Source: Brenneria populi (lineage in GTDB: Bacteria; Pseudomonadota; Gammaproteobacteria; Enterobacterales; Enterobacteriaceae). From it: a DNA stretch of 64,000 bases. The stretch lies in contig NZ_JAYWTM010000007.1 in NCBI RefSeq assembly GCF_036016195.1, positions 292,605 through 356,604 on the forward strand. The letters are read 5' to 3'. Below the pieces are notes generated by a model. It worked only from the letters and a program-made list of their open reading frames with translations, searched no databases and had not been told where the DNA came from. A program made the position numbers and the translations under genes. Below are positions 51,184 through 59,576 of this stretch, one piece after another (within the stretch, counting starts at the first letter, position 1; every line of letters starts with the position of its first letter).

Positions 51184-52862
51184 AGCGCTGGTTCCGTTCC
51201 GGCAAGCCGTGGATATGGCTGACGGCCGCATCCATCAGCGTCAGCCTGCTGGCGATGGCGGCGGTTTTCGTTTTACTGGCCGGGCAGGGCGTGCGCTATC
51301 TGTGGCCGCAACCGGTGTGGCTCTTTACTTTGCAACAGCCGGCCCCTTCGCAACAGCGGGCGGCGGCGCCGCAAGACGGGGCTTTCGCGCTGATCGGCGA
51401 GGTTTACGCTGAGCAGCGACTGTCACCGCAGCAGCTTAGGGATGCCGGGCTGCTGTTAGCCGCGCGGCCGGATGAAGCGGCGACGCGTTATCTGATCAAA
51501 ACCGGCCGGCGCGAAATTTATGGCCAGAGCTTTCATCTGCTGCTATCCCGCGATGTTATCAGCCGTAGCAAACCGGCGGATATTCTGGCGCTGAGGCTGG
51601 CGAACAGCGACGTCGCCTATGGCTATCTGGCCGGTATGCTGGAGGATGGGCAACCCTTGCTGGCCGGCGATCTGCCCCGAACATTGCATCGCCGGGTGAA
51701 ACAGGTTCAGGCGCTGTTGGCGATGGCGCAGGATATTCGCCTGGGAGAGATGGCGAAAATCAACCAGCGCTTCGACATGTTGCGTCTGGAAGAGAGAAAG
51801 CGGCGGCAGGCGGATACCCTGGATAGCCGGACGCAGGCGCGAATCAACGCCGAGCGGAGCGAATTACAGCGTCATTTCGCTGAGTTTTCTCTGCAATTGG
51901 CCGAACTTAACCGGGAGATTGACCGTGATAGGCTGCAGTTGCGCGATGCGAATGGCGTTATGCATCTTCTCCCGCTCAGGGATATTGAGCAGGCCTGGTA
52001 TCCCAATGCGATGAGTCGCAGCCAGAAAATCGCCCACGGGGCGAAGCAGATTCGCTATATGCTGACGCACTATTCGCCCGATAGCAATCATCCCGGATAT
52101 CTGTTCCCGGCGATTTTCGGTACGGTGCTTATGGTGGTGCTGATGACGATCGTCGTTATGCCGCTCGGCGTGATTGCCGCTGTTTATCTTCATGAATATG
52201 CGGGTAAAAATACGCTGACTCGCTGGGTCAGGATCGCCGTGGTCAATCTGGCCGGCGTTCCGTCGATCGTTTATGGCGTATTTGGCCTGGGGTTTTTCGT
52301 TTATCTGATCGGCGGCACGCTGGATCGGCTTTTTTATGCCGAAGCGTTGCCTAATCCGACGTTTGGTACGCCGGGGTTGCTGTGGGCGTCGCTGACGCTG
52401 GCGCTACTGACGCTGCCGGTGGTGATCGTCGCCACCGAAGAGGGATTATCGCGCATCCCGATGTCGGTGCGCTACGGTTCTCTGGCCCTGGGGGCCACGA
52501 AAGCCGAAACCTTGTGGCATGTGGTGCTGCCGATGGCGGTGCCGGCGATGATGACCGGGCTAATCCTCGCCGTCGCGCGCGCGGCGGGGGAAACCGCGCC
52601 GCTGATGCTGGTGGGGGTGGTGAAATCGGCGCCGGCGCTGCCGGTCGACGACCTTTTCCCCTATCTTCATCTGGAGCGAAAATTTATGCATCTGGGCTTT
52701 CAGATTTACGATCTGGCTTTTCAGAGCCCGGATGTGGAAGCGGTGCGGCCTCTGGTCTATATCACGGCGTTGCTGCTGGTATTGATTGTCGTCGCATTGA
52801 ATCTGGCCGCGATGGGGATCCGCCATACGCTGCGTGAAAAATACCGTACGCTGTCACTCTGA
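51180..52862 (+). CDS. Phosphate ABC transporter permease, PstA-like with extra domain
   Basis: 560 aa, again longer than E. coli PstA. The GTG start overlaps the upstream stop (GTGA). One N-terminal helix is followed by a soluble, partly coiled-coil region (residues about 180-260, rich in Glu, Arg and Gln, e.g. RINAERSELQRHFAEFSLQLAEL), then the permease: AIFGTVLMVVLMTIVVMPLGVIAAVYLHEYA, LAGVPSIVYGVFGLGFFVY, the loop SRIPMSVRYGSLALGATKAETLWHVVLP and ARAAGETAPLMLVG, close to PstA. It forms the membrane channel with the preceding protein. Confidence 0.85.
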   Translation: MKRWFRSGKPWIWLTAASISVSLLAMAAVFVLLAGQGVRYLWPQPVWLFTLQQPAPSQQRAAAPQDGAFALIGEVYAEQRLSPQQLRDAGLLLAARPDEAATRYLIKTGRREIYGQSFHLLLSRDVISRSKPADILALRLANSDVAYGYLAGMLEDGQPLLAGDLPRTLHRRVKQVQALLAMAQDIRLGEMAKINQRFDMLRLEERKRRQADTLDSRTQARINAERSELQRHFAEFSLQLAELNREIDRDRLQLRDANGVMHLLPLRDIEQAWYPNAMSRSQKIAHGAKQIRYMLTHYSPDSNHPGYLFPAIFGTVLMVVLMTIVVMPLGVIAAVYLHEYAGKNTLTRWVRIAVVNLAGVPSIVYGVFGLGFFVYLIGGTLDRLFYAEALPNPTFGTPGLLWASLTLALLTLPVVIVATEEGLSRIPMSVRYGSLALGATKAETLWHVVLPMAVPAMMTGLILAVARAAGETAPLMLVGVVKSAPALPVDDLFPYLHLERKFMHLGFQIYDLAFQSPDVEAVRPLVYITALLLVLIVVALNLAAMGIRHTLREKYRTLSL

Positions 52863-52877
52863 ATGCAGGATGAAATT

Positions 52878-53693
52878 ATGGAATCAATAAAGTCGTCGCG
52901 GACATCGCCGGTTATGAGCGTTCCTCGGTTCAGTGATGAGCAGGTGGCGCTGTCCGTGGAGCATCTTCATCTCTATTACCGGGATAAACGGGCGCTGAAT
53001 GATATTTCCCTGCGCATTCCCCAACATCGGGTAACCGCGCTGATCGGGTCGTCCGGCTGCGGCAAATCGACGCTGCTGCGCTGCTTTAATCGCATGAACG
53101 ATCTGATCGACGGCTGCCGCACCGAGGGCGATATCTCTCTGTATGGCATGCCGATTACCGACCCGCAGCTGGACGTGTCGCTATTGCGCCGCCGGGTCGG
53201 CATGGTTTTTCAGCGGCCGAATCCCTTTCCCAAGTCCATTTATGAAAATGTGATTTACGGCCTGAGGCTGCAGGGCGTTCGGGACCGCCGTTTGCTGGAT
53301 GAGGCGATGGAACATGCCTTGCGCGCGGCGGCGTTATGGCATGAGGTGAAAGATAGGCTCGGAGATAACGCGCTGACGCTTTCCAGCGGCCAGCAGCAGC
53401 GTCTGGTGATCGCGCGGGCGATCGCCATTAAGCCGGAGGTGTTGTTGCTGGATGAGCCGACTTCGGCGCTGGATCCTATCTCAACGCTGGTGATTGAAGA
53501 GCTGATCGGCGCCTTGAAGCGGCATTTCACGCTGGTGCTGGTGACGCACAACATGCAGCAGGCGGCGCGCGTTTCCGATTACACGGCATTTATCCATCAG
53601 GGGACGTTAATCGAATATAACCAAACGGATGATTTATTCACCTCGCCGACGCAACGCCGCACGGAAGATTACATTACCGGCCGGTTCTGTTAA
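52878..53693 (+). CDS. pstB: Phosphate ABC transporter ATP-binding protein, PstB-like
   Basis: 271 aa. Walker A is GSSGCGKST, the Q loop follows in VGMVFQRPNPFPKSIYENV (a hallmark of PstB), the signature is LSSGQQQRL, Walker B is LLLDEPTSALD, and the switch His is in THNMQQAARVSD. ATG 52878 has AGGA at a good distance; an ATG at 52863 has none. No pstS binding-protein gene and no phoU follow, so a binding protein from elsewhere must serve this importer if it moves phosphate. Confidence 0.9.
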   Translation: MESIKSSRTSPVMSVPRFSDEQVALSVEHLHLYYRDKRALNDISLRIPQHRVTALIGSSGCGKSTLLRCFNRMNDLIDGCRTEGDISLYGMPITDPQLDVSLLRRRVGMVFQRPNPFPKSIYENVIYGLRLQGVRDRRLLDEAMEHALRAAALWHEVKDRLGDNALTLSSGQQQRLVIARAIAIKPEVLLLDEPTSALDPISTLVIEELIGALKRHFTLVLVTHNMQQAARVSDYTAFIHQGTLIEYNQTDDLFTSPTQRRTEDYITGRFC

Positions 53694-53715
53694 AACCGGC
53701 GCTTTGCCGCCCGGC

Positions 53716-54999
53716 TTAACCAAACAGGCTGTAGATGATGGCGGAGATGGCGATCAGCCCCATGACGGTGATGAATAGGTTGCTGATATGGCCGCTGTAT
53801 TTTTTCATCGCCGGGACTTTCTGAATGGCGTACATCGGCATAAGGAACAGCAGACAGGCGATGACGGGGCCGCCCAGGGTTTGAATCATGCCCAGAATAC
53901 TTGGGTTCAGCGTCGCCACCATCCAGGTGGTGATCAGCATGAACGCGGCGGTAATGCGGTTCATCCTGGCGCTGGAAATGGTTTTACCCTTGCCGCGCTG
54001 CGCTTTCATCATCATGCCGTTGAAACCTTCGCTGGCGCCCAGATAGTGGCCGAGGAACGATTTGGAAATGGCGATGGCGGCGATAATCGGCGCCAGGTAG
54101 CCCATCATCGGGTTATTAAAGTGGTTCGCCAGATAAGAGAGGATGGAGATGTTCTGCGCCTTCGCTTCCATCAGCTCGGCCGGGGAGAGGGTGAGCACGC
54201 AGCTGAATACGAAACACATCACGGTGATCACCATCATGATATGGCTGTAGGAGAGAATGCGCGAGCATTTTCCGTCGGCTTCGTCACCATACTCTTTACG
54301 CTTGGCGACGGCGAACGAGGAGATAATCGGCGAGTGGTTGAAGGAGAAAACCATCACCGGAATAGCTAGCCACAGCGTCGCCAGCAGGCCATTGCCGGTT
54401 GCGTTATTGGTCAGCGACGCGTGTTCGAAAACCGCGGTGCTCCAGTATGGCACTAAATATAAAGCCAGGATCATTAAAACAGCGACGAAAGGGTATACCA
54501 GAATGCTCATTGCCTTAACGATCGCGGCTTCGCCAAAACGGACGATAAACATTAGTCCCAGAATTAATATCAACGACAGAATCGCTCGCGGCGGCGCGGG
54601 TAAGTGCATCTGGTGGATAATGAAACTCTCTACCGTATTGGTAATCGCCACGCCGTAAACCAGCAGAATGGGATAAATCGCGAAAAAATAGAGCAGCGTG
54701 ATTAATTTTCCCGCGCCGACGCCGAAATGTTCTTCAACCACTTCGGTGATATCTTCGCCGCCTTTTTTACCCGATAAGACGAAACGGCATAGGGCGCGGT
54801 GAGAATAATAGGTCATCGGGAAAGCAATAACGGCCATAATGATTAATGGGATAAGACCGCCGATACCCGCATTTATCGGCAGAAACAGTACGCCGGCGCC
54901 AATCGCGGTGCCATAGAGGCCCAGCATCCAGACGGTATCGCTTTTCCGCCAGACTGAAGCCTGTTCCGCTATCTGGCCGCTATCTTGAATCGTGCTCAT
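53716..54999 (-). CDS. sdaC: Serine:H+ symporter SdaC
   Basis: 427-aa amino acid permease of the hydroxy/aromatic amino acid family, with 11 predicted helices. VWRKSDTVWMLGLYGTAIGAGVLFLPIN, GGEDITEVVEEHFG, MVFSFNHSPIISSFAVAKR and the C-terminal KVPAMKKYSGHISNLF follow E. coli SdaC throughout. It imports L-serine for use as carbon and nitrogen source. In E. coli it is followed by the serine deaminase gene sdaB; here it is alone, convergent with pstB. Confidence 0.92.
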   Translation of the reverse strand: MSTIQDSGQIAEQASVWRKSDTVWMLGLYGTAIGAGVLFLPINAGIGGLIPLIIMAVIAFPMTYYSHRALCRFVLSGKKGGEDITEVVEEHFGVGAGKLITLLYFFAIYPILLVYGVAITNTVESFIIHQMHLPAPPRAILSLILILGLMFIVRFGEAAIVKAMSILVYPFVAVLMILALYLVPYWSTAVFEHASLTNNATGNGLLATLWLAIPVMVFSFNHSPIISSFAVAKRKEYGDEADGKCSRILSYSHIMMVITVMCFVFSCVLTLSPAELMEAKAQNISILSYLANHFNNPMMGYLAPIIAAIAISKSFLGHYLGASEGFNGMMMKAQRGKGKTISSARMNRITAAFMLITTWMVATLNPSILGMIQTLGGPVIACLLFLMPMYAIQKVPAMKKYSGHISNLFITVMGLIAISAIIYSLFG

Positions 55000-55084
55000 G
55001 CGAATTTCTCCTTAGTGAACGCCGTATATAAAAAATACAGTACCGGCACTCCGCCGCTACGGGAGCAAAAAATAAACAGGGCTA

Positions 55085-55356
55085 TATACCCGTCATACTT
55101 CAAGTTGCCTATGCGTTGGCTTTGTTACTCGCTCCATCCATGGAGCTCGCCCCGTTGGGGCCGCCGCAAGCGGCGTTCAACTCTGCTCTTGGCAGATTTG
55201 TCGCTCACCCCAGTCACTTATTGCTGTAAGCTCCTGGGGATTCGCTGCGTCGCCGCGTTATTCGGCCTGATGGCCTCACCCCTTCGGGGTCAGCGCAAGC
55301 GCTGTTCAAAAACGCTTTGGCGTTTTTGTCCTGCAACTCGAATTATTTAGGGTATA
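55085..55356. repeat. Long mosaic ERIC element
   Basis: Starts TATACCCGTCATACTTCAAG and ends CTCGAATTATTTAGGGTATA; the classic ERIC core (GCTCACCCCAGTCACTTA and GTAAGCTCCTGGGGATTC) is at 55203-55242. At 272 bases it is about twice the standard length because extra hairpin segments (such as GCGCAAGCGC and AAAACGCTTTGGCGTTTTT) are inserted on both sides of the core. Confidence 0.85.
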
Positions 55357-55624
55357 ACTATGCCGGTAAAAATACCGTTTTACCGCCGCATACTATATCT
55401 GAGCGGTCGAAAAATAATATTGATTCGAACGTGTAAATGAAGCGTATGGAATTATTTTGATAAACATATCGACGACTTAAAATATTAAGAGTGATGCGTT
55501 AATCGATATAAAAAGAGTAAAAAATAAGCAAAGTATTAACTAACGAAAAATATATCGCGATCAATTATTAATATTGTCTTCGGATATACGCCGGCGTATA
55601 TCCGAAGAGAAAATAGCATGCGCC
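55357..55624. other. AT-rich intergenic stretch between sdaC and purK
   Basis: No gene or strong regulatory element is visible. It includes AT-rich sequence and a small imperfect palindrome near 55590-55610 (ATATACGCCGGCGTATAT) that may serve as terminator for purEK. Confidence 0.4.
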
Positions 55625-56695
55625 TCAGGCGGATAACGTCTCTTGCGCCCAGCGTAGACCGGGATGATAGTCGTCCGTCAACATGGCCGTCAGCGATTGT
55701 AACGTTTGGCGCAGATTCGCGTTGTCCTGCGCCTGTAAATTCAGGTGGCCGACCTTGCGCCCGGGGCGCACCTCTTTTTCATACCAGTGCAGGCGCACCA
55801 GCGGCAGCGACAGCCACTCCAGGTTGATCTCCGTGCCGATCAGATTGACCATCACCGACGCGCTGTCGACGGCGGGAGCCGGCATCGGCAGATCCAGAAT
55901 CGCCCGCAGATGCAGCTCGAACTGGCTTATCGACGCGCCGTTTTGCGTCCAGTGCCCGCTGTTGTGCACGCGCGGCGCCAGTTCGTTAATCAGCAGGTCA
56001 TCGCCGACAATAAAGCACTCCATCGCCATCACGCCGACATAGCCCAGTTCATGCATAATGGCCGACAGCATATGCTCCGCCTGCCGCTGCAATCGCGGCG
56101 CCGGGCGGGGAAGGGCGACGCTGGCGCGCAGGATGCCGTCCTGATGCAGATTATGCGTCAGCGGATAGAATACGCAGTCGCCATGGGCGTTGCGCGCGCC
56201 GACCAGCGATACCTCGCCGGAAAAGTTGATGCCTTGCTCGACGATACATGCGCCGTAGCAGTCCGCCGGAAGCGTATGCTGCTCGCCATCGCGCAGACGC
56301 CACTGTCCGCGGCCGTCGTAGCCGCCGACGCACCGCTTCACGATGGCCAGTTCGCCAAGCCGGGCGAAAACCTGCGGCCATTGATCGGCGCCGGCCAGCA
56401 ACTGCCAGGGGGCGGTAGCCAACGCCAGGGAGTCCAGCAGCTGTTTTTGCGTCAGGCGATCGGCCAGACGCGGAAAAATATCGCGGTTAACGAATCCGGC
56501 ATGCTGCGCCAGCTCCCGCGTGAGCGCGGTTTCCGGCCAGCGTTCGATTTCCGCGGTGATCACGCTGTTCTGAAACGGGACCGACTCCGGATCCGCGTTC
56601 AGCCCGACGGGGTAAACCGCGATACCCAAGGGTTCGCCGGCCTGGCGCAGCATTCTGCCCAGTTGGCCGTCGCCTAATACGCAAACCGGTTTCAT
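55625..56695 (-). CDS. purK: N5-carboxyaminoimidazole ribonucleotide synthase
   Basis: 356-aa ATP-grasp enzyme of de novo purine synthesis; converts AIR, bicarbonate and ATP to N5-CAIR. KPVCVLGDGQLGRMLRQAG opens the pre-ATP-grasp domain, VKRCVGGYDGRGQW is the ATP-grasp glycine loop, and MECFIVGDDLLINELAPRVHNSGHWT carries metal- and ATP-site residues. It overlaps purE by ATGA and ends with an unusual short tail (WAQETLSA). Confidence 0.95.
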   Translation of the reverse strand: MKPVCVLGDGQLGRMLRQAGEPLGIAVYPVGLNADPESVPFQNSVITAEIERWPETALTRELAQHAGFVNRDIFPRLADRLTQKQLLDSLALATAPWQLLAGADQWPQVFARLGELAIVKRCVGGYDGRGQWRLRDGEQHTLPADCYGACIVEQGINFSGEVSLVGARNAHGDCVFYPLTHNLHQDGILRASVALPRPAPRLQRQAEHMLSAIMHELGYVGVMAMECFIVGDDLLINELAPRVHNSGHWTQNGASISQFELHLRAILDLPMPAPAVDSASVMVNLIGTEINLEWLSLPLVRLHWYEKEVRPGRKVGHLNLQAQDNANLRQTLQSLTAMLTDDYHPGLRWAQETLSA

Positions 56696-57201
56696 GCTTC
56701 CTCCCGCGGGTCGGGATTGGACAACACGTCGTCGGTCTGACGTCGCCGCCAGTCCGCCAGGCGTACGGCGAGCGCCTGGTCATGCAGCGCCAGAATCTGC
56801 GCCGCCAGCAGCGCGGCGTTGGCGGCGCCGGCTTTGCCGATGGCCAACGTTCCGACCGGAACGCCGCGCGGCATCTGCACAATGGAATACAGGCTGTCGA
56901 CGCCGCTCAGCGCCGCGCTTTGTACCGGCACGCCCAATACCGGCACCAGCGTTTTGGCCGCCAGCATGCCGGGTAAGTGCGCCGCGCCGCCGGCCCCGGC
57001 GATAATCACGTCAAAACCGTTTGTTGCCGCCTGCTCTGCGAAACTGAATAGCTTATCGGGCGTCCGGTGGGCGGAGACGATCTCCGCATGAAAGGGAATA
57101 TTCAGCGTAGTGAGAATTTCCGCGGCAAACTGCATGGTGGCCCAGTCACTCTTTGAACCCATGACGATGGCGATTTTAGCCGGGGCGGCGTTGGATGACA
57201 T
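56692..57201 (-). CDS. purE: N5-carboxyaminoimidazole ribonucleotide mutase
   Basis: 169 aa, class I PurE, converts N5-CAIR to CAIR. VMGSKSDWATM, the catalytic HRTP in EIVSAHRTPDKLF, and AGAGGAAHLPGMLAAKTLVPVLGVP form the active site. It is the first gene of purEK, and its promoter region holds a PurR box. Confidence 0.96.
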   Translation of the reverse strand: MSSNAAPAKIAIVMGSKSDWATMQFAAEILTTLNIPFHAEIVSAHRTPDKLFSFAEQAATNGFDVIIAGAGGAAHLPGMLAAKTLVPVLGVPVQSAALSGVDSLYSIVQMPRGVPVGTLAIGKAGAANAALLAAQILALHDQALAVRLADWRRRQTDDVLSNPDPREEA

Positions 57202-57363
57202 GCCTGTAAAACTCCTGTGATTGACATGATGGCGATGTTGATGATGTCGCGTCGGTCAGGTATTTCCCGGGTGATGGTCTCGATGTTAATCATCGACGCA
57301 TAGCGTAGCTCACCAATAGGGCTCTGACTTTGAGGGCGTAGAGCATATCACGACCTTATGGTA

Positions 57364-57379
57364 AGGAAAACGGTTGCGT
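57364..57379 (-). promoter_or_regulatory. PurR operator of purEK
   Basis: The minus strand reads ACGCAACCGTTTTCCT, a strong match to the PurR consensus ACGCAAACGTTTGCGT, about 160 bases upstream of the purE start. It agrees with known repression of purEK by PurR with hypoxanthine or guanine. Confidence 0.8.
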
Positions 57380-57424
57380 CGATTGGAAAAATGAATCATA
57401 GGGCAAACGGCAGGGGGGAAACGG

Positions 57425-58147
57425 CTAGAATGGAAACGAAATCAGTTCGATATCCTGGGGGGTAACTTTGATCATTGAGCCTTCATGATGCCAGGCTCCG
57501 AGCACCGCGCGCCGGGCGCGGAAATTCCCGCTAACGATCTGATGGATCGCCGGGCGGTGGGTATGGCCGTGGATCATGGTATTCACCCGGTAGTGGCGTA
57601 AACGTTCGATAACCTGTTCGGGGTTAACATCCATAATCTCCAGCGACTTGCGCTGGTTGGCCTGCCGGCTGGCCGAACGCATCCCGGCGGCGATCCGCAG
57701 CCGCCATGCCAGGGGCAACAGCAGAAAAAAACGCTGTATCAGCGGATTATGCACCCGGCGGCGAAATTTCTGATAGGCGATATCGTCGGTGCACAGCGTA
57801 TCGCCGTGCAGAATCAGGAGCCTATGGCCGTACAGGTCGAGCACATTCTCCGCGGGCAGCAGCGTGAGCCCGCTTCGCCTGGCGAAACGTTTGCCGATCA
57901 GAAAGTCCCGATTGCCATGCACGAAATAACAGGGCACCCCCTGTCGATGCAGCGTCAGCAGAGCATCGGCGACGGTGGCATGCAGCGGCTGCGGATCGTC
58001 ATCGCCAATCCAGGCGTCGAACAGGTCGCCCAAAATATAGAGCGCGTCCGCATGCACGGCTTCATGGCGTAAAAAACGCAGAAAACCGGCGGTGATCGCC
58101 GGTTCATCAATACTTAAGTGCAGATCGGCAATAAACAGCGTCGCCAT
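57425..58147 (-). CDS. lpxH: UDP-2,3-diacylglucosamine diphosphatase
   Basis: 240 aa. Splits UDP-2,3-diacylglucosamine to lipid X and UMP in lipid A synthesis, at the inner membrane. Calcineurin-like metallophosphoesterase motifs: FIADLHLS, GDLFDAWIGDD, FVHGNRDFLIGKRF, ILHGDTLCTDD and MIHGHTHRPAIH. It is just downstream of ppiB with 10 bases between, as in E. coli, and probably co-transcribed with it. Confidence 0.95.
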   Translation of the reverse strand: MATLFIADLHLSIDEPAITAGFLRFLRHEAVHADALYILGDLFDAWIGDDDPQPLHATVADALLTLHRQGVPCYFVHGNRDFLIGKRFARRSGLTLLPAENVLDLYGHRLLILHGDTLCTDDIAYQKFRRRVHNPLIQRFFLLLPLAWRLRIAAGMRSASRQANQRKSLEIMDVNPEQVIERLRHYRVNTMIHGHTHRPAIHQIVSGNFRARRAVLGAWHHEGSMIKVTPQDIELISFPF

Positions 58148-58157
58148 GCGACCGCAA

Positions 58158-58652
58158 TTACTCGCTAACGGTAACGGAAGTGACGACGACGTCTTCTTTC
58201 GGCACGTCCTGGTGCATACCGCTGCGGCCCGTCGCCACGCCTTTGATTTTGTCCACGACGTCCATACCCTCGACGACTTCGGCGAACACGCAGTAGCCCC
58301 AGCCGTCGGCGCGTTCCGAACGGAAGTTCAGGAAGTCGTTATCAACCACGTTAATGAAGAACTGCGCCGTCGCGGAGTGCGGATCGTTGGTGCGGGCCAT
58401 CGCCAGCGTGCCGCGGGTGTTTTTTAACCCGTTGTTGGCTTCATTCTTAATCGCCGTTTTGGTCGTTTTTTGCTGCATGCCCGGCGCAAAGCCCCCGCCC
58501 TGGATCATAAATCCATTGATAACGCGGTGAAAAATGGTGTTGTCGTAAAAGCCGCTGCGGCAGTAATCCAGAAAGTTTTCTACGGTAACCGGCGCTTTGT
58601 CTGCAAATGTGTTGATAACGATATCGCCGTGGTTGGTATGAAACGTGATCAT
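58158..58652 (-). CDS. ppiB: Peptidyl-prolyl cis-trans isomerase B (cytoplasmic cyclophilin)
   Basis: 164 aa. ATG 58652 (MITFHTNHGDIVI) gives the family length; a longer frame to 58721 adds unrelated residues. Cyclophilin motifs: FHRVINGFMIQGGGF contains the catalytic Arg, and TLAMARTNDPHSATAQFFINVVDNDFLN is the substrate pocket. There is no signal peptide, in agreement with the cytoplasmic PpiB. Confidence 0.95.
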   Translation of the reverse strand: MITFHTNHGDIVINTFADKAPVTVENFLDYCRSGFYDNTIFHRVINGFMIQGGGFAPGMQQKTTKTAIKNEANNGLKNTRGTLAMARTNDPHSATAQFFINVVDNDFLNFRSERADGWGYCVFAEVVEGMDVVDKIKGVATGRSGMHQDVPKEDVVVTSVTVSE

Positions 58653-58876
58653 AGTAATGAACCTTGCATAGCCATAATAGAGTAATGTGGAACGATGCTC
58701 GCCGAGTGTGCGAGCAACCAAGAGCGCACTTATAACATAACTGGCTTGCCGAGTCAGTATGCCCGGTATCTTTCCGGCCGTTTCCCTAATCGCCGGGGCG
58801 GTGAGCCGGGATGGGCTGATGGCGTTCGCTGTTTTGCATAATTCGCTTGTTCTTTAGCAGTAACAACGACTAATCT

Positions 58877-58895
58877 GAAACTGATTATCATTCTC
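58877..58895 (+). promoter_or_regulatory. Fur box upstream of the DoxX gene
   Basis: GAAACTGATTATCATTCTC matches 15 of 19 positions of the Fur consensus GATAATGATAATCATTATC and lies 31 bases before the start codon. It predicts iron repression of the gene. Confidence 0.6.
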
Positions 58896-58925
58896 CTTCG
58901 ACATCACTAAACAGATAGGTGCATC

Positions 58926-59348
58926 ATGCTGGACAGTATCAATCGCGTTTTTGATAAGCCGGATTTCGGCAAGCTGTTACTTCGTTTGTCTTTCAGTATC
59001 TTAATGTTGTTTCACGGCTGGCATAAAGTGCATAGCGGCGTCGGCGGCATTGAAGGCATGCTGGCGGCGGCGGGTCTGCCCGCGTTCATCGCCTACGGCG
59101 TTTACGTGGGCGAAGTCATTACGCCGCTGCTGATGATTTTGGGTATTTTCACCCGTCCGTCCGCGCTGATTTTCTCGCTAACGATGGTGACGGCGGCCTG
59201 GCTGGCGAATCCGAACGGCTTATTCGTTCTGGCTAAAACCGGCGCCTGGATTGCGGAACCGGCCGCGGTCTTCTTCTTTGCCGGTCTGGCCATCGCCTTT
59301 CTGGGGAGCGGCAAATACTCCGTGATGTCCAACCCGCGTTTACGCTGA
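58926..59348 (+). CDS. DoxX family inner-membrane protein
   Basis: 140 aa with four predicted membrane helices. LLRLSFSILMLFHGWHKVHSGVGG and GVYVGEVITPLLMILGIFTRPSAL are typical of the DoxX/YphA group. The family's role is not well defined; links to redox stress are reported for some members. AGGTG lies a few bases upstream of the ATG. A Fur box in the promoter suggests response to iron. It is a single gene between ppiB and cysS. Confidence 0.82.
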   Translation: MLDSINRVFDKPDFGKLLLRLSFSILMLFHGWHKVHSGVGGIEGMLAAAGLPAFIAYGVYVGEVITPLLMILGIFTRPSALIFSLTMVTAAWLANPNGLFVLAKTGAWIAEPAAVFFFAGLAIAFLGSGKYSVMSNPRLR

Positions 59349-59576
59349 TAGCCTTTGCGTCAGTTGAACGGTATTGTTCTTGGCCCGGATCATTCCGGGC
59401 TTCGTTGCCTCTAGTCCTTATCGATTATCTGCTTATTCCGTCGACTCAGCCTTGCAATAGCGCAGGGTTCAGGTTTCAATACGCCGTTAGAGTTAAAAGC
59501 CCTAAATAAATCGATGTTGCTCACGCTTACAGCGAACAATGATTCACCTATCCTGCGAATACCATGGAACGTCCTG

